From Clostridium kluyveri DSM 555 (GTDB lineage Bacteria; Bacillota; Clostridia; Clostridiales; Clostridiaceae), in assembly GCF_000016505.1 (NCBI RefSeq), contig NC_009706.1, positions 496,001-560,000 of the forward strand: a stretch of DNA of 64,000 nt, read 5' to 3'. The notes under the pieces are model-generated. The model worked only from the letters and a program-made list of their open reading frames with translations. It had not been told where the DNA came from and did no database searches. Both the position numbers and the translations under genes were made by a program. Position 1 is the stretch's first letter, and each line of letters opens with the position of its first letter. Of this stretch, positions 8,663-16,537 are shown piece after piece.

Positions 8663-10280
8663 ATGAGCAAGTTTGTTGACAGACCACGATACTCATGTGC
8701 ACTAGGAGGTGTACTGTCTACATTAAGAGCTATTCCTAGAGCAATACCCATCATACATACAGCTTCAAGGTTGTGGCTATAATTTACACAATGCAACTAA
8801 TTCTGGTTCAGCTTATCTAGGAGGAGGTTATTGTGGAGCAACATCCCTGCCTAGTACAAATGTGACGGAAAGGGATATTGTTTTTGGTGGAGAAAAAAGA
8901 TTAAAGGAACAAATAGAAAGTACATTAGAGATAGAAGAAAGATTGAAAGCTGGTATTGCCTTTGGAGGAACGTGCGCCAATTTAAAAGATTGCTTGAATA
9001 AAGCATGTTTGAATAATGCAAATCGCAGTTTTTCTCAAACTTATGGATGCCAACATGGATTAAGTCTTGGAATTTTAAATACATTATGGCTGAGTACTAA
9101 TCTGGATGAATCAGATGTAATAAGTGGAGGAGAAAAAAAGTTGAGAGATACAATTATATATGCTGATAAGGAATTCAGGCCAGAAGTGATTATTGCAGTA
9201 AGTGGATGTGTTCCGGCATTAATTGGAGATGATATAGATGGAATAATCTCTGATTTGCAATCAGAAGTTGCCGCTGCTTTAATGCCTGTTACTTGTGAAG
9301 GATTTAAAACAAAAGTAATGGCTACGGCATATGATGCAGCTTATAATGGTATAATGAAAAAACTTTTAAAGAATGTAATCAGGGAAGAAAATTTAGTTGA
9401 AGATGATTTTGAAGAAATAAAAAGAAAATATTTACTTACCAGACATGTTAATATTTTTAATGTGGGCTCTATGAGTAGAGCTGATGAACTTGAACTAGAA
9501 AGGTTGTTAAATGCCATAGGGTTAACTGTAACTTTTCTGCCTTGTTACTCTGCACCAAAAGATTTTGCATATTCTTTGGAAAATTCTTTAAATGTAAGCA
9601 TATGTGGAACACATGATGATTATTATATTAAATATGTAGAACAAGAGTATGGAATTCCTTTTATAATTGATACAATCCCAATTGGAAGAAAGAATACGGC
9701 ACGTTGGGTTTTAAAAATTGTAGAGCACTTTAATCTAGAAAAAGAAGCAGAAGCTTTTCTGAAAAAAGAAGATGAATTGCTTAATGAAAGTCTTAAACCA
9801 TATAGAAAAAAGCTTAAAGGTAAAAGGATGCATTTAGGAGGAGGGGCTATCAGAATAGTTGCTACTGCAGAAGTATTACAGGATTTGGGAATGGAGATTG
9901 TAGGATTTAAAGGACATCATATAGATAAATTCATAGAACCAACCTTTGAGGCCCTGGAGAATATAGATGATGTTGTATTTAATGTAGCAACTCAACAACC
10001 TTTTGAATAGGTAAATGTTGTAAATAAATTAAAGCCAGATGTAATTGTAATTCATAGTGGAATTAATAATATTACTGCTAAACAAGGCTTACCTATATTG
10101 CCTCTGTTTGGACCCACCAATATTTATATGGGATATACAGGTGTATTTGAAATTGCCTGTAGACTCAGTAGAAAAATCAAAAACAATCAATTCAATAAGA
10201 ATATTTCAAAAAATAGATCACTTCCTTATAAAAAAGAATGGTATGATAAGGAGCCGTTTACTTATATAAAAGAAGATTAA
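8663..10280 (+). pseudogene. Nitrogenase-like component 1 (NifD/NifK family), frameshifted and apparently fused
   Basis: GGAGGAAAG precedes an ATG opening MSKFVDRPRYSCALGG. The frame shifts near 8769 and continues GCGYNLHNATNSGSAYLGGG, then CGATSLPSTNVTERDIVFGGEKRLKEQI. A second unit follows almost at once, with SQTYGCQHGLSLGILN and SDVISGGEKKLRDTI. Two copies of the GGEKxLxxxI motif about 80 residues apart suggest that the N-terminus of one subunit (K-like) is joined to most of the other (D-like) by an internal deletion. An in-frame TAG at 10008 interrupts the C-terminal region; the same frame then runs to 10280. Group IV nitrogenase-like enzymes include methylthio-alkane reductase; the S-box fits that role, but specificity is inference. 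No nifH or nifB is visible here. Confidence 0.75.
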
Positions 10281-10412
10281 AAAATGGAAAGCATAGTAAA
10301 GTAAATTGAAAAGAAAATTTTCAATAAGAAAAAATAGTGCAAAAAATATGGGGGATTGCAATAAAAATACCCCTATAGGTATACATTCATATAGTGAAAA
10401 ATTTTAATGTAA

Positions 10413-10847
10413 TTAGGATTTTCTTTTCAATTGCTGTTTTTTATTTTTTAGTTTTGAATTTAAATCCAAACATTTTCTATAGGAATAGTAAGAAAAGCTC
10501 ATTCCAAGAAGTTCTGCTGATATTAAAATTGATATTAATTGTATCAGGGATATAGTATTATTATAAGCTAAATAATAGTAAAAGGATGGCATATAGGAAA
10601 TAGCTCCTATTATTATAAATACTGATATAAATGCCAGTTTTACATCTTTTTGTTTTATGGCAAATATATATATGAAAACAGACATAGAAATTGTTCCAAT
10701 AGCTCCCCCAATTATGGAAGATATAATTAATATAGTTATAGTTTCACTGTTTATGTTTACAGCGGTTACTTGAACCATACCTACAAATAATCCTATAAAC
10801 ATGGATATTGACAAATTAAATAAAAAATCTTTTAAATTTCCTTTCAT
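10413..10847 (-). CDS. DUF3021-type membrane protein
   Basis: 144 residues with four predicted membrane helices and a very basic C-terminal tail (SKLKNKKQQLKRKS). It lies 12 bases downstream of a LytTR regulator gene; DUF3021 membrane proteins are recurrent partners of LytTR regulators in Firmicutes and are thought to restrain them. The gene is last in a four-gene minus-strand operon (oxidoreductase, membrane protein, LytTR, DUF3021). Family assignment rests on context and topology. Confidence 0.6.
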   Translation of the reverse strand: MKGNLKDFLFNLSISMFIGLFVGMVQVTAVNINSETITILIISSIIGGAIGTISMSVFIYIFAIKQKDVKLAFISVFIIIGAISYMPSFYYYLAYNNTISLIQLISILISAELLGMSFSYYSYRKCLDLNSKLKNKKQQLKRKS

Positions 10848-10859
10848 GTTTAGTTCACC

Positions 10860-11408
10860 TCAGAATCCCAGGAATTTTTTGAAATCATTTAAATATTTTC
10901 GTGTAACATAAATCTCCTCGTCTATATCCATGATTCTTAATATAAGCTTACTATTAAACCATGAAATAATACGATCTACTTTCACTATGTTTACAATAAA
11001 ACATTTGCTCACTCTTATAAATTCTTTATTTTCCAACTTTTTTTCCAATTCGTAGAGTTTTTCCTTCACCTTGTATTTTTTATCTTTTGTCTTACAAAAT
11101 ACATTGTTTCCTACAGATTCGAAATAATAAATATTATCATAAGTGAGTACTTTAAGTTCATCCTCTTCACATTTTCCTGTTATTATATTTTTAATTTCTT
11201 CCTTACTGGCTGTGCTCTGATCTAAATAGTCCATTAAAAGGTTTAGGGTGCTCATATCAAAATATATGCCTATTTTCCCTGATTCTAAATTAAATCCTTT
11301 TTCGATAATGCACACTTTCGCATCTTTACTGATTGTTATTTTACGGTTAGTAAGAACTTCCTCTAATATTCTTTTTATGTTCTCTGAGCAAATTAAATTC
11401 ATCTCCAT
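10860..11408 (-). CDS. LytTR-family DNA-binding regulator
   Basis: 182 residues. The C-terminal ~100 residues match the LytTR beta fold: DNIYYFESVGNNVFCKTKD, VKEKLYELEKKL, FIRVSKCFIVNI, KLILRIMDIDEEIYVTRKYL and FKKFLGF. The N-terminal ~80 residues are not a receiver domain, so this is not a classical two-component regulator. It is probably controlled by the membrane protein encoded just downstream. LytTR proteins bind pairs of direct repeats about one helical turn apart; no clear pair was found. Confidence 0.8.
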   Translation of the reverse strand: MEMNLICSENIKRILEEVLTNRKITISKDAKVCIIEKGFNLESGKIGIYFDMSTLNLLMDYLDQSTASKEEIKNIITGKCEEDELKVLTYDNIYYFESVGNNVFCKTKDKKYKVKEKLYELEKKLENKEFIRVSKCFIVNIVKVDRIISWFNSKLILRIMDIDEEIYVTRKYLNDFKKFLGF

Positions 11409-11426
11409 ATAAAACCCTCTTCTATT

Positions 11427-11957
11427 TTAAGCTTCTGGAAGTAATCCCGGGATTATAATAGACAATGCAATTCCCAGGACTATTAATATATTTATAACTA
11501 TAATAGTAATGGTATTATGGGTTGTTAATTCTATAATAGCATTAACTAAGTATATAGTCGTCCATATCTTTGTTATCAAAATATTAACCTCTATAAATAA
11601 TGGAGATTCTCCAAAGCCTTTTTTGTATCCACTTTTAGCTTCATACATAGTATAGGGCTTTTTTATCATAATAGAGATAAATCCCATTAAACCCAATGTT
11701 ATATAAGAAGTTAAATATCTATACTCAACAATAAAGTTCATTTGAAAATAAAAATATAATATATTGGATGTGATGAAGTATACTAGTAACACACAAGACA
11801 TAATTCCTATATTCTTATTTATTACATTTTTTATAAATAATATTACAATGGAAACTAAACCTAAAATTAATCCTAGTTTATTTGAGATACTCCAGAGAAG
11901 TATTAAAGGCACAAAGCCTAGTGTTACATTTAAACTTGCTTTTAAACTATTAACCAT
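11427..11957 (-). CDS. Polytopic membrane protein of unknown function
   Basis: 176 residues with five or six predicted membrane helices spread over the length. The central loop (KKPYTMYEAKSGYKKGFGES) is the main polar segment and resembles the loop of VC0807-like/intracellular-septation-type membrane proteins. It starts three bases after the oxidoreductase stop codon, so the two are cotranscribed and probably coupled. Function unknown; perhaps the membrane partner of the flavoprotein. Confidence 0.6.
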   Translation of the reverse strand: MVNSLKASLNVTLGFVPLILLWSISNKLGLILGLVSIVILFIKNVINKNIGIMSCVLLVYFITSNILYFYFQMNFIVEYRYLTSYITLGLMGFISIMIKKPYTMYEAKSGYKKGFGESPLFIEVNILITKIWTTIYLVNAIIELTTHNTITIIVINILIVLGIALSIIIPGLLPEA

Positions 11958-11960
11958 TAC

Positions 11961-13334
11961 TTAGTTACCTATTTTTTGAAGAACTTTTTTATGGCCCGTA
12001 ATCATATGATCAACCATATTTCTCTGAACTTCTTTTCTGAATTTTTCTTTTCCCATAAAGTATCTCATAACCTTCACCTGCATTTTTTGCTTAAAGGATA
12101 TTTTTTTTATCAGTCCATTTTTTTTATAGTACTTATAATCAGCTGTAAATATGGCTCCTAAGTGGCCTTCTATGGCATCGGAAAACAATTTTCTTGAAGC
12201 TACGCTCAAAAAGGTTTCGGATTTAAAATAATTTTTTTCACAGTAGTTCACACTCATTTTAGCAAAGGTATATATTTGATTATCTATAATATCATTGTTT
12301 TCACTTTCATCAGTGACAAATCCAATTAAATTTCTATCTTCTCCAGTATATAACTCTAATATTTGTCTCAAATTTTGGTGCTCACTTAATTTTCCTGAAA
12401 TAATATAGCCTATTTGTTTACCCTTTAAGAAAGGAATATGGGTGTAACAAAAACTTCTGTCATAATAGAGTTTAAAGCGTGAGGATAAAAATCTATCTTT
12501 TATAGTGCCGGCAAAAATAATTATATCTCCATTATTAATAATATAATCTAAAAATTTTCGGTAACCATCCTTGTGGTGGTAAACACATATATTTTCTTGG
12601 GCGCAGTTGCAGCAGCCTAGACAAGGACCTTTTATATCTATCTGATAAAGATTAAATACTTCTACTGAACTTTGTAAATAGCTTTTATATTTATCAATCA
12701 TTTCATTAAGATTACTGTCTTTTTCTTGGGCGTCTGTTAAAATAATTATTTTTTTAGTAGTATGAATAAACTTATCTGTTTTACCTGCATTGTATCTAAA
12801 TGTGCTTTCACTTAAGGTGTTAAATAACTTATTAGTAATTAGGTTTTCATTAACATAAGTAAGTAAATTTTCAAAGAATAATTTAAGTTCTTGTCTTCTG
12901 TTTTCCTTTGTTAAATCCTGCATTTCATGGGATAGATATTCTACATAGTTCATGCCCAGATCCTCACATATTGCCCTCATGTAATTATATGCATGAATAT
13001 CTGCATAATGAATAGAAGTAGAGAATACACTGGTATATTTTGCTGAAAAATAACCTGTTAAATTATTTTCAAATATTAATTCAATAAACCTTTTATAGTG
13101 AGAAGGTACCAGGGCATAATATAGAGGAAAAGCCCATATGACAGCATCTGCCTCTCCAATTTTTTTACATAAAATTTCTAATCCTTCCTTGGATCGCTTA
13201 TATTTTTTTATATCTTTTATAATGTAGATATACTCAAATTGATGATTTTCATAATTCTGTTCCAGATATTTCATTGATTGTATTGTAACACTTTTGTGTG
13301 ATTTTGGACTTCCATTTAAGACGATTATCTTCAA
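11961..13334 (-). CDS. Flavodoxin-fold NAD(P)H oxidoreductase with two tandem domains
   Basis: About 457 residues. The N-terminus (KIIVLNGSPKSHKSVTIQS) is an FMN-binding loop of the NADPH-dependent FMN reductase/flavodoxin-2 family, followed by AFPLYYALVPSHYKRFIELI. A second flavodoxin-like unit starts near residue 195 (KKIIILTDAQEKDSNLNEM) and holds CLGCCNCAQENICVY, resembling the Cys cluster of iron-sulfur flavoproteins. AGGAGG sits eight bases before the TTG at 13334, a better start than the GTG nine bases upstream. It leads the minus-strand operon with the membrane protein and LytTR/DUF3021 pair. Substrate unknown. Confidence 0.7.
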   Translation of the reverse strand: MKIIVLNGSPKSHKSVTIQSMKYLEQNYENHQFEYIYIIKDIKKYKRSKEGLEILCKKIGEADAVIWAFPLYYALVPSHYKRFIELIFENNLTGYFSAKYTSVFSTSIHYADIHAYNYMRAICEDLGMNYVEYLSHEMQDLTKENRRQELKLFFENLLTYVNENLITNKLFNTLSESTFRYNAGKTDKFIHTTKKIIILTDAQEKDSNLNEMIDKYKSYLQSSVEVFNLYQIDIKGPCLGCCNCAQENICVYHHKDGYRKFLDYIINNGDIIIFAGTIKDRFLSSRFKLYYDRSFCYTHIPFLKGKQIGYIISGKLSEHQNLRQILELYTGEDRNLIGFVTDESENNDIIDNQIYTFAKMSVNYCEKNYFKSETFLSVASRKLFSDAIEGHLGAIFTADYKYYKKNGLIKKISFKQKMQVKVMRYFMGKEKFRKEVQRNMVDHMITGHKKVLQKIGN

Positions 13335-13463
13335 AAACAACACCTCCTGCTCTCTGATAATTTTATTTTATAGAGCTATAGAGATTAAAAATATAGTTTT
13401 CTTTTAACATGCATTATTCAATTGGTAAGATGCATTATTGAAGGTATTTATGAAGTGAGTAAA

Positions 13464-13508
13464 TAGAAATAACTACATATTTAAATAATAAATATGTAGT
13501 TATTTCTA
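13464..13508. repeat. Perfect 20-bp inverted repeat between divergent genes
   Basis: TAGAAATAACTACATATTTA and its exact reverse complement are separated by AATAA. The palindrome lies between the divergent oxidoreductase (minus) and lipase (plus) genes, so it terminates neither. It may be a large operator or part of an unannotated short transcript. Confidence 0.85.
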
Positions 13509-13582
13509 CAAAATTTTCAAAAAATAGTTTGAAGGAAAAGTAAATCTTTTGTAGAATAATTTAATATAGGAGAGTGATATAT

Positions 13583-14410
13583 ATGTCAAATCATTTGGAA
13601 GGAAAATTTAGCACATTTGATGGCATTGAGTTATTTTATACTAAAGATGTGGTGGATTGTGCTAGGGCAGTAGTTGTAATAGTGCATGGACTTTGTGAAC
13701 ATTCAGGGAGATATGGGTATTTTACAGAAAAGTTAAATCAATTTAACTATACCGTTTACAGATTTGATAATAGAGGACATGGAAAATCTGAAGGAGAAAG
13801 AGGATATGTAGAAGATTTTCAGTATTTTTTTCAGGATGCTGATAAAATGGTAAACATGGCTCAAGAAGAAAATAAAGGAATGCCTGTTTTTATGTTCGGT
13901 CATAGTATGGGGGGATTTATTACAGCAGGCTACGGAATAAGATATAAGGATAAATTGAAGGGACAAATATTATCAGGAGCTGCAGTTTTAGAACCCCCAG
14001 CTTTTAAAAACTTAAAAGAGAATGATTATTTTGAAAAAAATCCAAGGGAAAAATCCCCTAATCTTTTAGTCAAATTCATGTGTAGAGATAAAGCGGTGAT
14101 TGAAGATTATAATAATGATCCTCTTATATTAAGGGAAACCAATATAAAACTCTTGGGAGAATCATTTATAAAGGGATCTAAATGGATTGGAGAAAATGTA
14201 AAAAGTTACAAGTATCCTTGTCTTATTCTTCACGGGGAAAAGGATAAAATAGTTAGAAGAGAAGAATCTGAATGGCTTTTTAACAATATAAGTTCAAAAG
14301 ATAAGTCCATAAAAATATATTCTGAATGTTATCATGAAATATTAAGTGAAAAAGATCAAAAAGAAAATGTTATAGAAGATATACATAAATGGATTGAAGA
14401 AAGAATTTAG
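13583..14410 (+). CDS. Alpha/beta hydrolase, monoacylglycerol lipase/lysophospholipase type
   Basis: 275 residues of the serine aminopeptidase S33 / Hydrolase_4 family. VHGLCEHSGRY carries the oxyanion HG; FGHSMGGF holds the nucleophile Ser (GxSxG); HGEKDKIV supplies the acid and CYHEILSEKD the catalytic His. AGGAG lies ten bases before the ATG at 13583; a GTG at 13574 is too close to it. No signal peptide, so cytosolic. It likely cleaves monoacylglycerols or lysophospholipids. A hairpin terminator follows and the gene stands alone. Confidence 0.85.
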   Translation: MSNHLEGKFSTFDGIELFYTKDVVDCARAVVVIVHGLCEHSGRYGYFTEKLNQFNYTVYRFDNRGHGKSEGERGYVEDFQYFFQDADKMVNMAQEENKGMPVFMFGHSMGGFITAGYGIRYKDKLKGQILSGAAVLEPPAFKNLKENDYFEKNPREKSPNLLVKFMCRDKAVIEDYNNDPLILRETNIKLLGESFIKGSKWIGENVKSYKYPCLILHGEKDKIVRREESEWLFNNISSKDKSIKIYSECYHEILSEKDQKENVIEDIHKWIEERI

Positions 14411-14452
14411 AAAAGTTCTTAAATATATTTGAAATAATAGTTTTTACAGATT

Positions 14453-14495
14453 ACAGCTTAAATGCACTTTGCATTAAGCTGAATTTTTATATGGT
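14453..14495 (+). terminator. Terminator after lipase gene
   Basis: CAGCTTAAATGCA and TGCATTAAGCTG form a stem with one bulged A around CTT, followed by AATTTTTAT. Confidence 0.75.
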
Positions 14496-14541
14496 ATAAT
14501 TGAAATATTAATATTTAATGAATATAGGAGGCAGGCATATT

Positions 14542-14763
14542 ATGGCAGATATAAAATATGATATAGAAGAAACTATAGGAATTATTTCAGAATCACCAAA
14601 GGGATGGAAAAAAGAATTAAACTTAATCAGTTGGAACAATAATGCTCCTAAATTTGATATTAGAGATTGGTCACCTGAACATACAAAAATGGGTAAGGGT
14701 GTTACTTTAACCAATGAGGAATTAAAAAAGCTAAAAGATATACTAAATGAAATGAAATTATAG
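14542..14763 (+). CDS. YdbC/PC4-like ssDNA-binding protein
   Basis: 73 residues. The pattern GIISESPKGWKKELNLISWN, KFDIRDWSPEH and KMGKGVTLTNEELKKL is typical of the YdbC family (PC4/Sub1 fold), small dimeric proteins that bind single-stranded DNA. The start is the ATG at 14542, 11 bases after AGGAGG; an ATG at 14518 would place that Shine-Dalgarno inside the gene. A carbonic anhydrase gene follows 37 bases later in the same direction, perhaps cotranscribed. The biological role is unclear; replication or transcription coupling is suggested for the fold. Confidence 0.85.
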   Translation: MADIKYDIEETIGIISESPKGWKKELNLISWNNNAPKFDIRDWSPEHTKMGKGVTLTNEELKKLKDILNEMKL

Positions 14764-14800
14764 AAGATATGAATTTATTTAAAAATTTTGGAGGAATACC

Positions 14801-15358
14801 ATGAATAAATTACAGCAAATATTGGATTATAATCGTTGTTTTGTAGAGAATAAAAGGTATGATAAATATACTACCTCTAAACACCCGGATAAAAAGTTGG
14901 TGATTTTATCGTGTATGGATACTAGGTTAACAGAGCTTCTTCCAAAGGCGTTGAATTTTAAAAATGGGGATGTGAAACTTATTAAGAATGCCGGTGCTTC
15001 TGTGATGCATCCCTTTGGCAGTATAATGAGAAGCATTGTAGTTGCTGTATATGAATTTCAGGCAGATGAAGTTTTGGTAATTGGTCACCATGATTGTGGT
15101 ATGAGCAATTTAAATTCAGATAAAATTTTAAAACAGGCCATAAAGCGGGGGATCGCTAGTGATGTGATAATAACTTTATCTGATGCTGGTATTGACATAA
15201 AAAAATGGCTGCAAGGGTTTAATTCTGTAGAAGAATCTGTAAAAGAAAGTGTGAGTTTGATAAGAAAGCATCCTTTAATTCCAAGAGATATAAAAATTCA
15301 TGGGTTAATAATGGATCCCGAAACAGGAAAATTAGAAGTTATTGTTAATGGATATTAA
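14801..15358 (+). CDS. Beta-class carbonic anhydrase
   Basis: 185 residues. Zinc ligands are visible: the first Cys in SCMDTRL (with the Asp-Arg dyad), then His and Cys in GHHDCGM. KNAGA and the FGSIMRSIVVAVYEF helix are typical of the small plant-like/beta-CA group common in Firmicutes. It interconverts CO2 and bicarbonate in the cytosol, useful in a CO2-handling anaerobe. GGAGG precedes the ATG by seven bases. Confidence 0.92.
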   Translation: MNKLQQILDYNRCFVENKRYDKYTTSKHPDKKLVILSCMDTRLTELLPKALNFKNGDVKLIKNAGASVMHPFGSIMRSIVVAVYEFQADEVLVIGHHDCGMSNLNSDKILKQAIKRGIASDVIITLSDAGIDIKKWLQGFNSVEESVKESVSLIRKHPLIPRDIKIHGLIMDPETGKLEVIVNGY

Positions 15359-15531
15359 AAAGGTGAGAAAGCCTTTAATTAATTGGAGATTTTTCATGTA
15401 ATGTATTGATAAGGTAACTGTTTAAAAATATTTTCCCAATAGATTTTTATTATACATAATCGTAATAAATTTGAATATATAAATAATATCAAAGGACTAT
15501 AATAAAAAAATATTGGGGAGATGAGGGTTTT

Positions 15532-15792
15532 ATGCAGGATACCATATTGTTAAGTAAAATATCAAGAGGGTTGGATGAATGTTGTAAGAAAGAAGGAATT
15601 TCGAAAGTAAATAGCATGTCTGTTATTGTAAATAAACGCAGTTGTATTAATTCTAATAATCTATTTGAATATCTTAAAAATTATAATGAAAATATAATAG
15701 ATATTTGTACAGAAATAAAAATTGAAATTGGAGATTTGCCAGATGAAACCGCTATTATTAGGAATATAGAAGGGGACTTAATTGAAGAATAA
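15532..15792 (+). CDS. Small protein, possibly HypA-like without zinc motifs
   Basis: 86 residues. The pattern DTILLSKISRGLDECCKKEG, KVNSMSVIVNKRSCINSNNL, IKIEIGDLPDETAIIRN and IEGDLIEE is reminiscent of the N- and C-terminal parts of the nickel chaperone HypA, but the central pair of CxxC zinc motifs is absent. GGGGAGATGAGG precedes the ATG. No hydrogenase genes are nearby. The assignment is tentative; the gene looks real from its RBS and from the terminator that follows. Confidence 0.45.
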   Translation: MQDTILLSKISRGLDECCKKEGISKVNSMSVIVNKRSCINSNNLFEYLKNYNENIIDICTEIKIEIGDLPDETAIIRNIEGDLIEE

Positions 15793-15836
15793 TTAAGCTT
15801 TCTTAGATTCAATCTGAATTGTTTTTTTACAGCACT

Positions 15837-15873
15837 AAAAGATTCCTGTGACTGTTATCATGGGAATCTTTTT
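15837..15873 (+). terminator. Terminator hairpin, near-copy of the one at 18072
   Basis: AAAAGATTCC pairs with GGAATCTTTT, with T-rich flanks. The stem and the sequence just after it (ATCATGGGAATCTTTTT) recur at 18072-18109, together with tgl-tail sequence: a duplicated segment. Confidence 0.75.
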
Positions 15874-15904
15874 GATATAAAATAAATTTATCATGTTTGG
15901 GTTG

Positions 15905-15959
15905 TCAATTGATGAAGGGCATTTTATCAAACCTTGAACATACATTAAAGTAAATATCA
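15905..15959 (-). pseudogene. Remnant of a second tgl 3' end
   Basis: Read on the minus strand directly after the tlp stop, this stretch encodes DIYFNVCSRFDK, close to DIYFNASSRTDK near the C-terminus of the spore transglutaminase encoded at 18124-18927, and ends in a stop a few codons later. The flanking hairpin (15837-15873) likewise matches the hairpin beside tgl. Only about 20 codons remain. Confidence 0.65.
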
Positions 15960-15960
15960 T

Positions 15961-16188
15961 TTACTGATATCCATTTTTTTTGTCTATTGCTTCATCTTTA
16001 ATTTCTGCTTTCATGGAATTAAGAGAGTTTTTCCTTCTTTTATTTTTTTCTATTAGTGTTTTTTTCGTTTTTTCATCATCTGTTTTTTTAATCATTTCTT
16101 CTGCAAGATTGATATTTTTAATATTATTAGTGATATTGTGCTGAATTCTATCTACGTTATTTGTTCTGTCATCTGGCTTATTTTTCAT
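15961..16188 (-). CDS. tlp: Small acid-soluble spore protein Tlp
   Basis: 75 residues, highly charged. KPDDRTNNVDRIQHNITNNI is the Tlp-family opening, followed by AEEMIKKTDDEKTKKTLIEKN. Tlp (thioredoxin-like SASP) is made in the forespore and packaged in the spore core; family size is 70-80 residues. AAAGGAG precedes the ATG. Expression is normally under a late forespore sigma factor; no convincing -10/-35 pair could be assigned by eye. It supports a spore-forming host and lies 2 kb from another spore gene, tgl. Confidence 0.88.
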   Translation of the reverse strand: MKNKPDDRTNNVDRIQHNITNNIKNINLAEEMIKKTDDEKTKKTLIEKNKRRKNSLNSMKAEIKDEAIDKKNGYQ

Positions 16189-16534
16189 ATTTGCGTATCT
16201 CCTTTTACTTAATGTATATTTTATATAATTACAATAGTTATTTTAATAAAGTGAATAAACTTATTTAAGATTAACTTTTTAATTTAAGCAATTTTTAAAT
16301 TCTAAAGATAGTGTTACCGTAAGGCAAAATTTTTATTCAATTTATGGTGACAGACAATAGTATAGATATAAAAAATAAAAGGCTTTAAAATATAAATAAT
16401 TAATATAAAAATTGTATTGATATTAATTAAGCATAAATGTTATAATATAAGAAATTATGACTATAATTGTTATTTAATAGTACTTATTTACCGCTATAAT
16501 TTTATTTAAAGTAAATTTATTTTTAGGAGTATTT
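16189..16534. other. Divergent intergenic region
   Basis: 346 bases between tlp (minus) and the L,D-transpeptidase (plus). Very AT-rich, containing several TATAAT-like hexamers. No gene or structured RNA is recognised; it must hold both promoters. Confidence 0.5.
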
Positions 16535-16537
16535 TTG

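Noticed and set aside
10008-10010. In-frame TAG in the nitrogenase-like gene as a possible pyrrolysine or recoded codon
   Set aside because: The gene also carries a frameshift and a fusion, the context (QQPFE|VNVV) fits a simple Gln to stop change, and no recoding element is seen.
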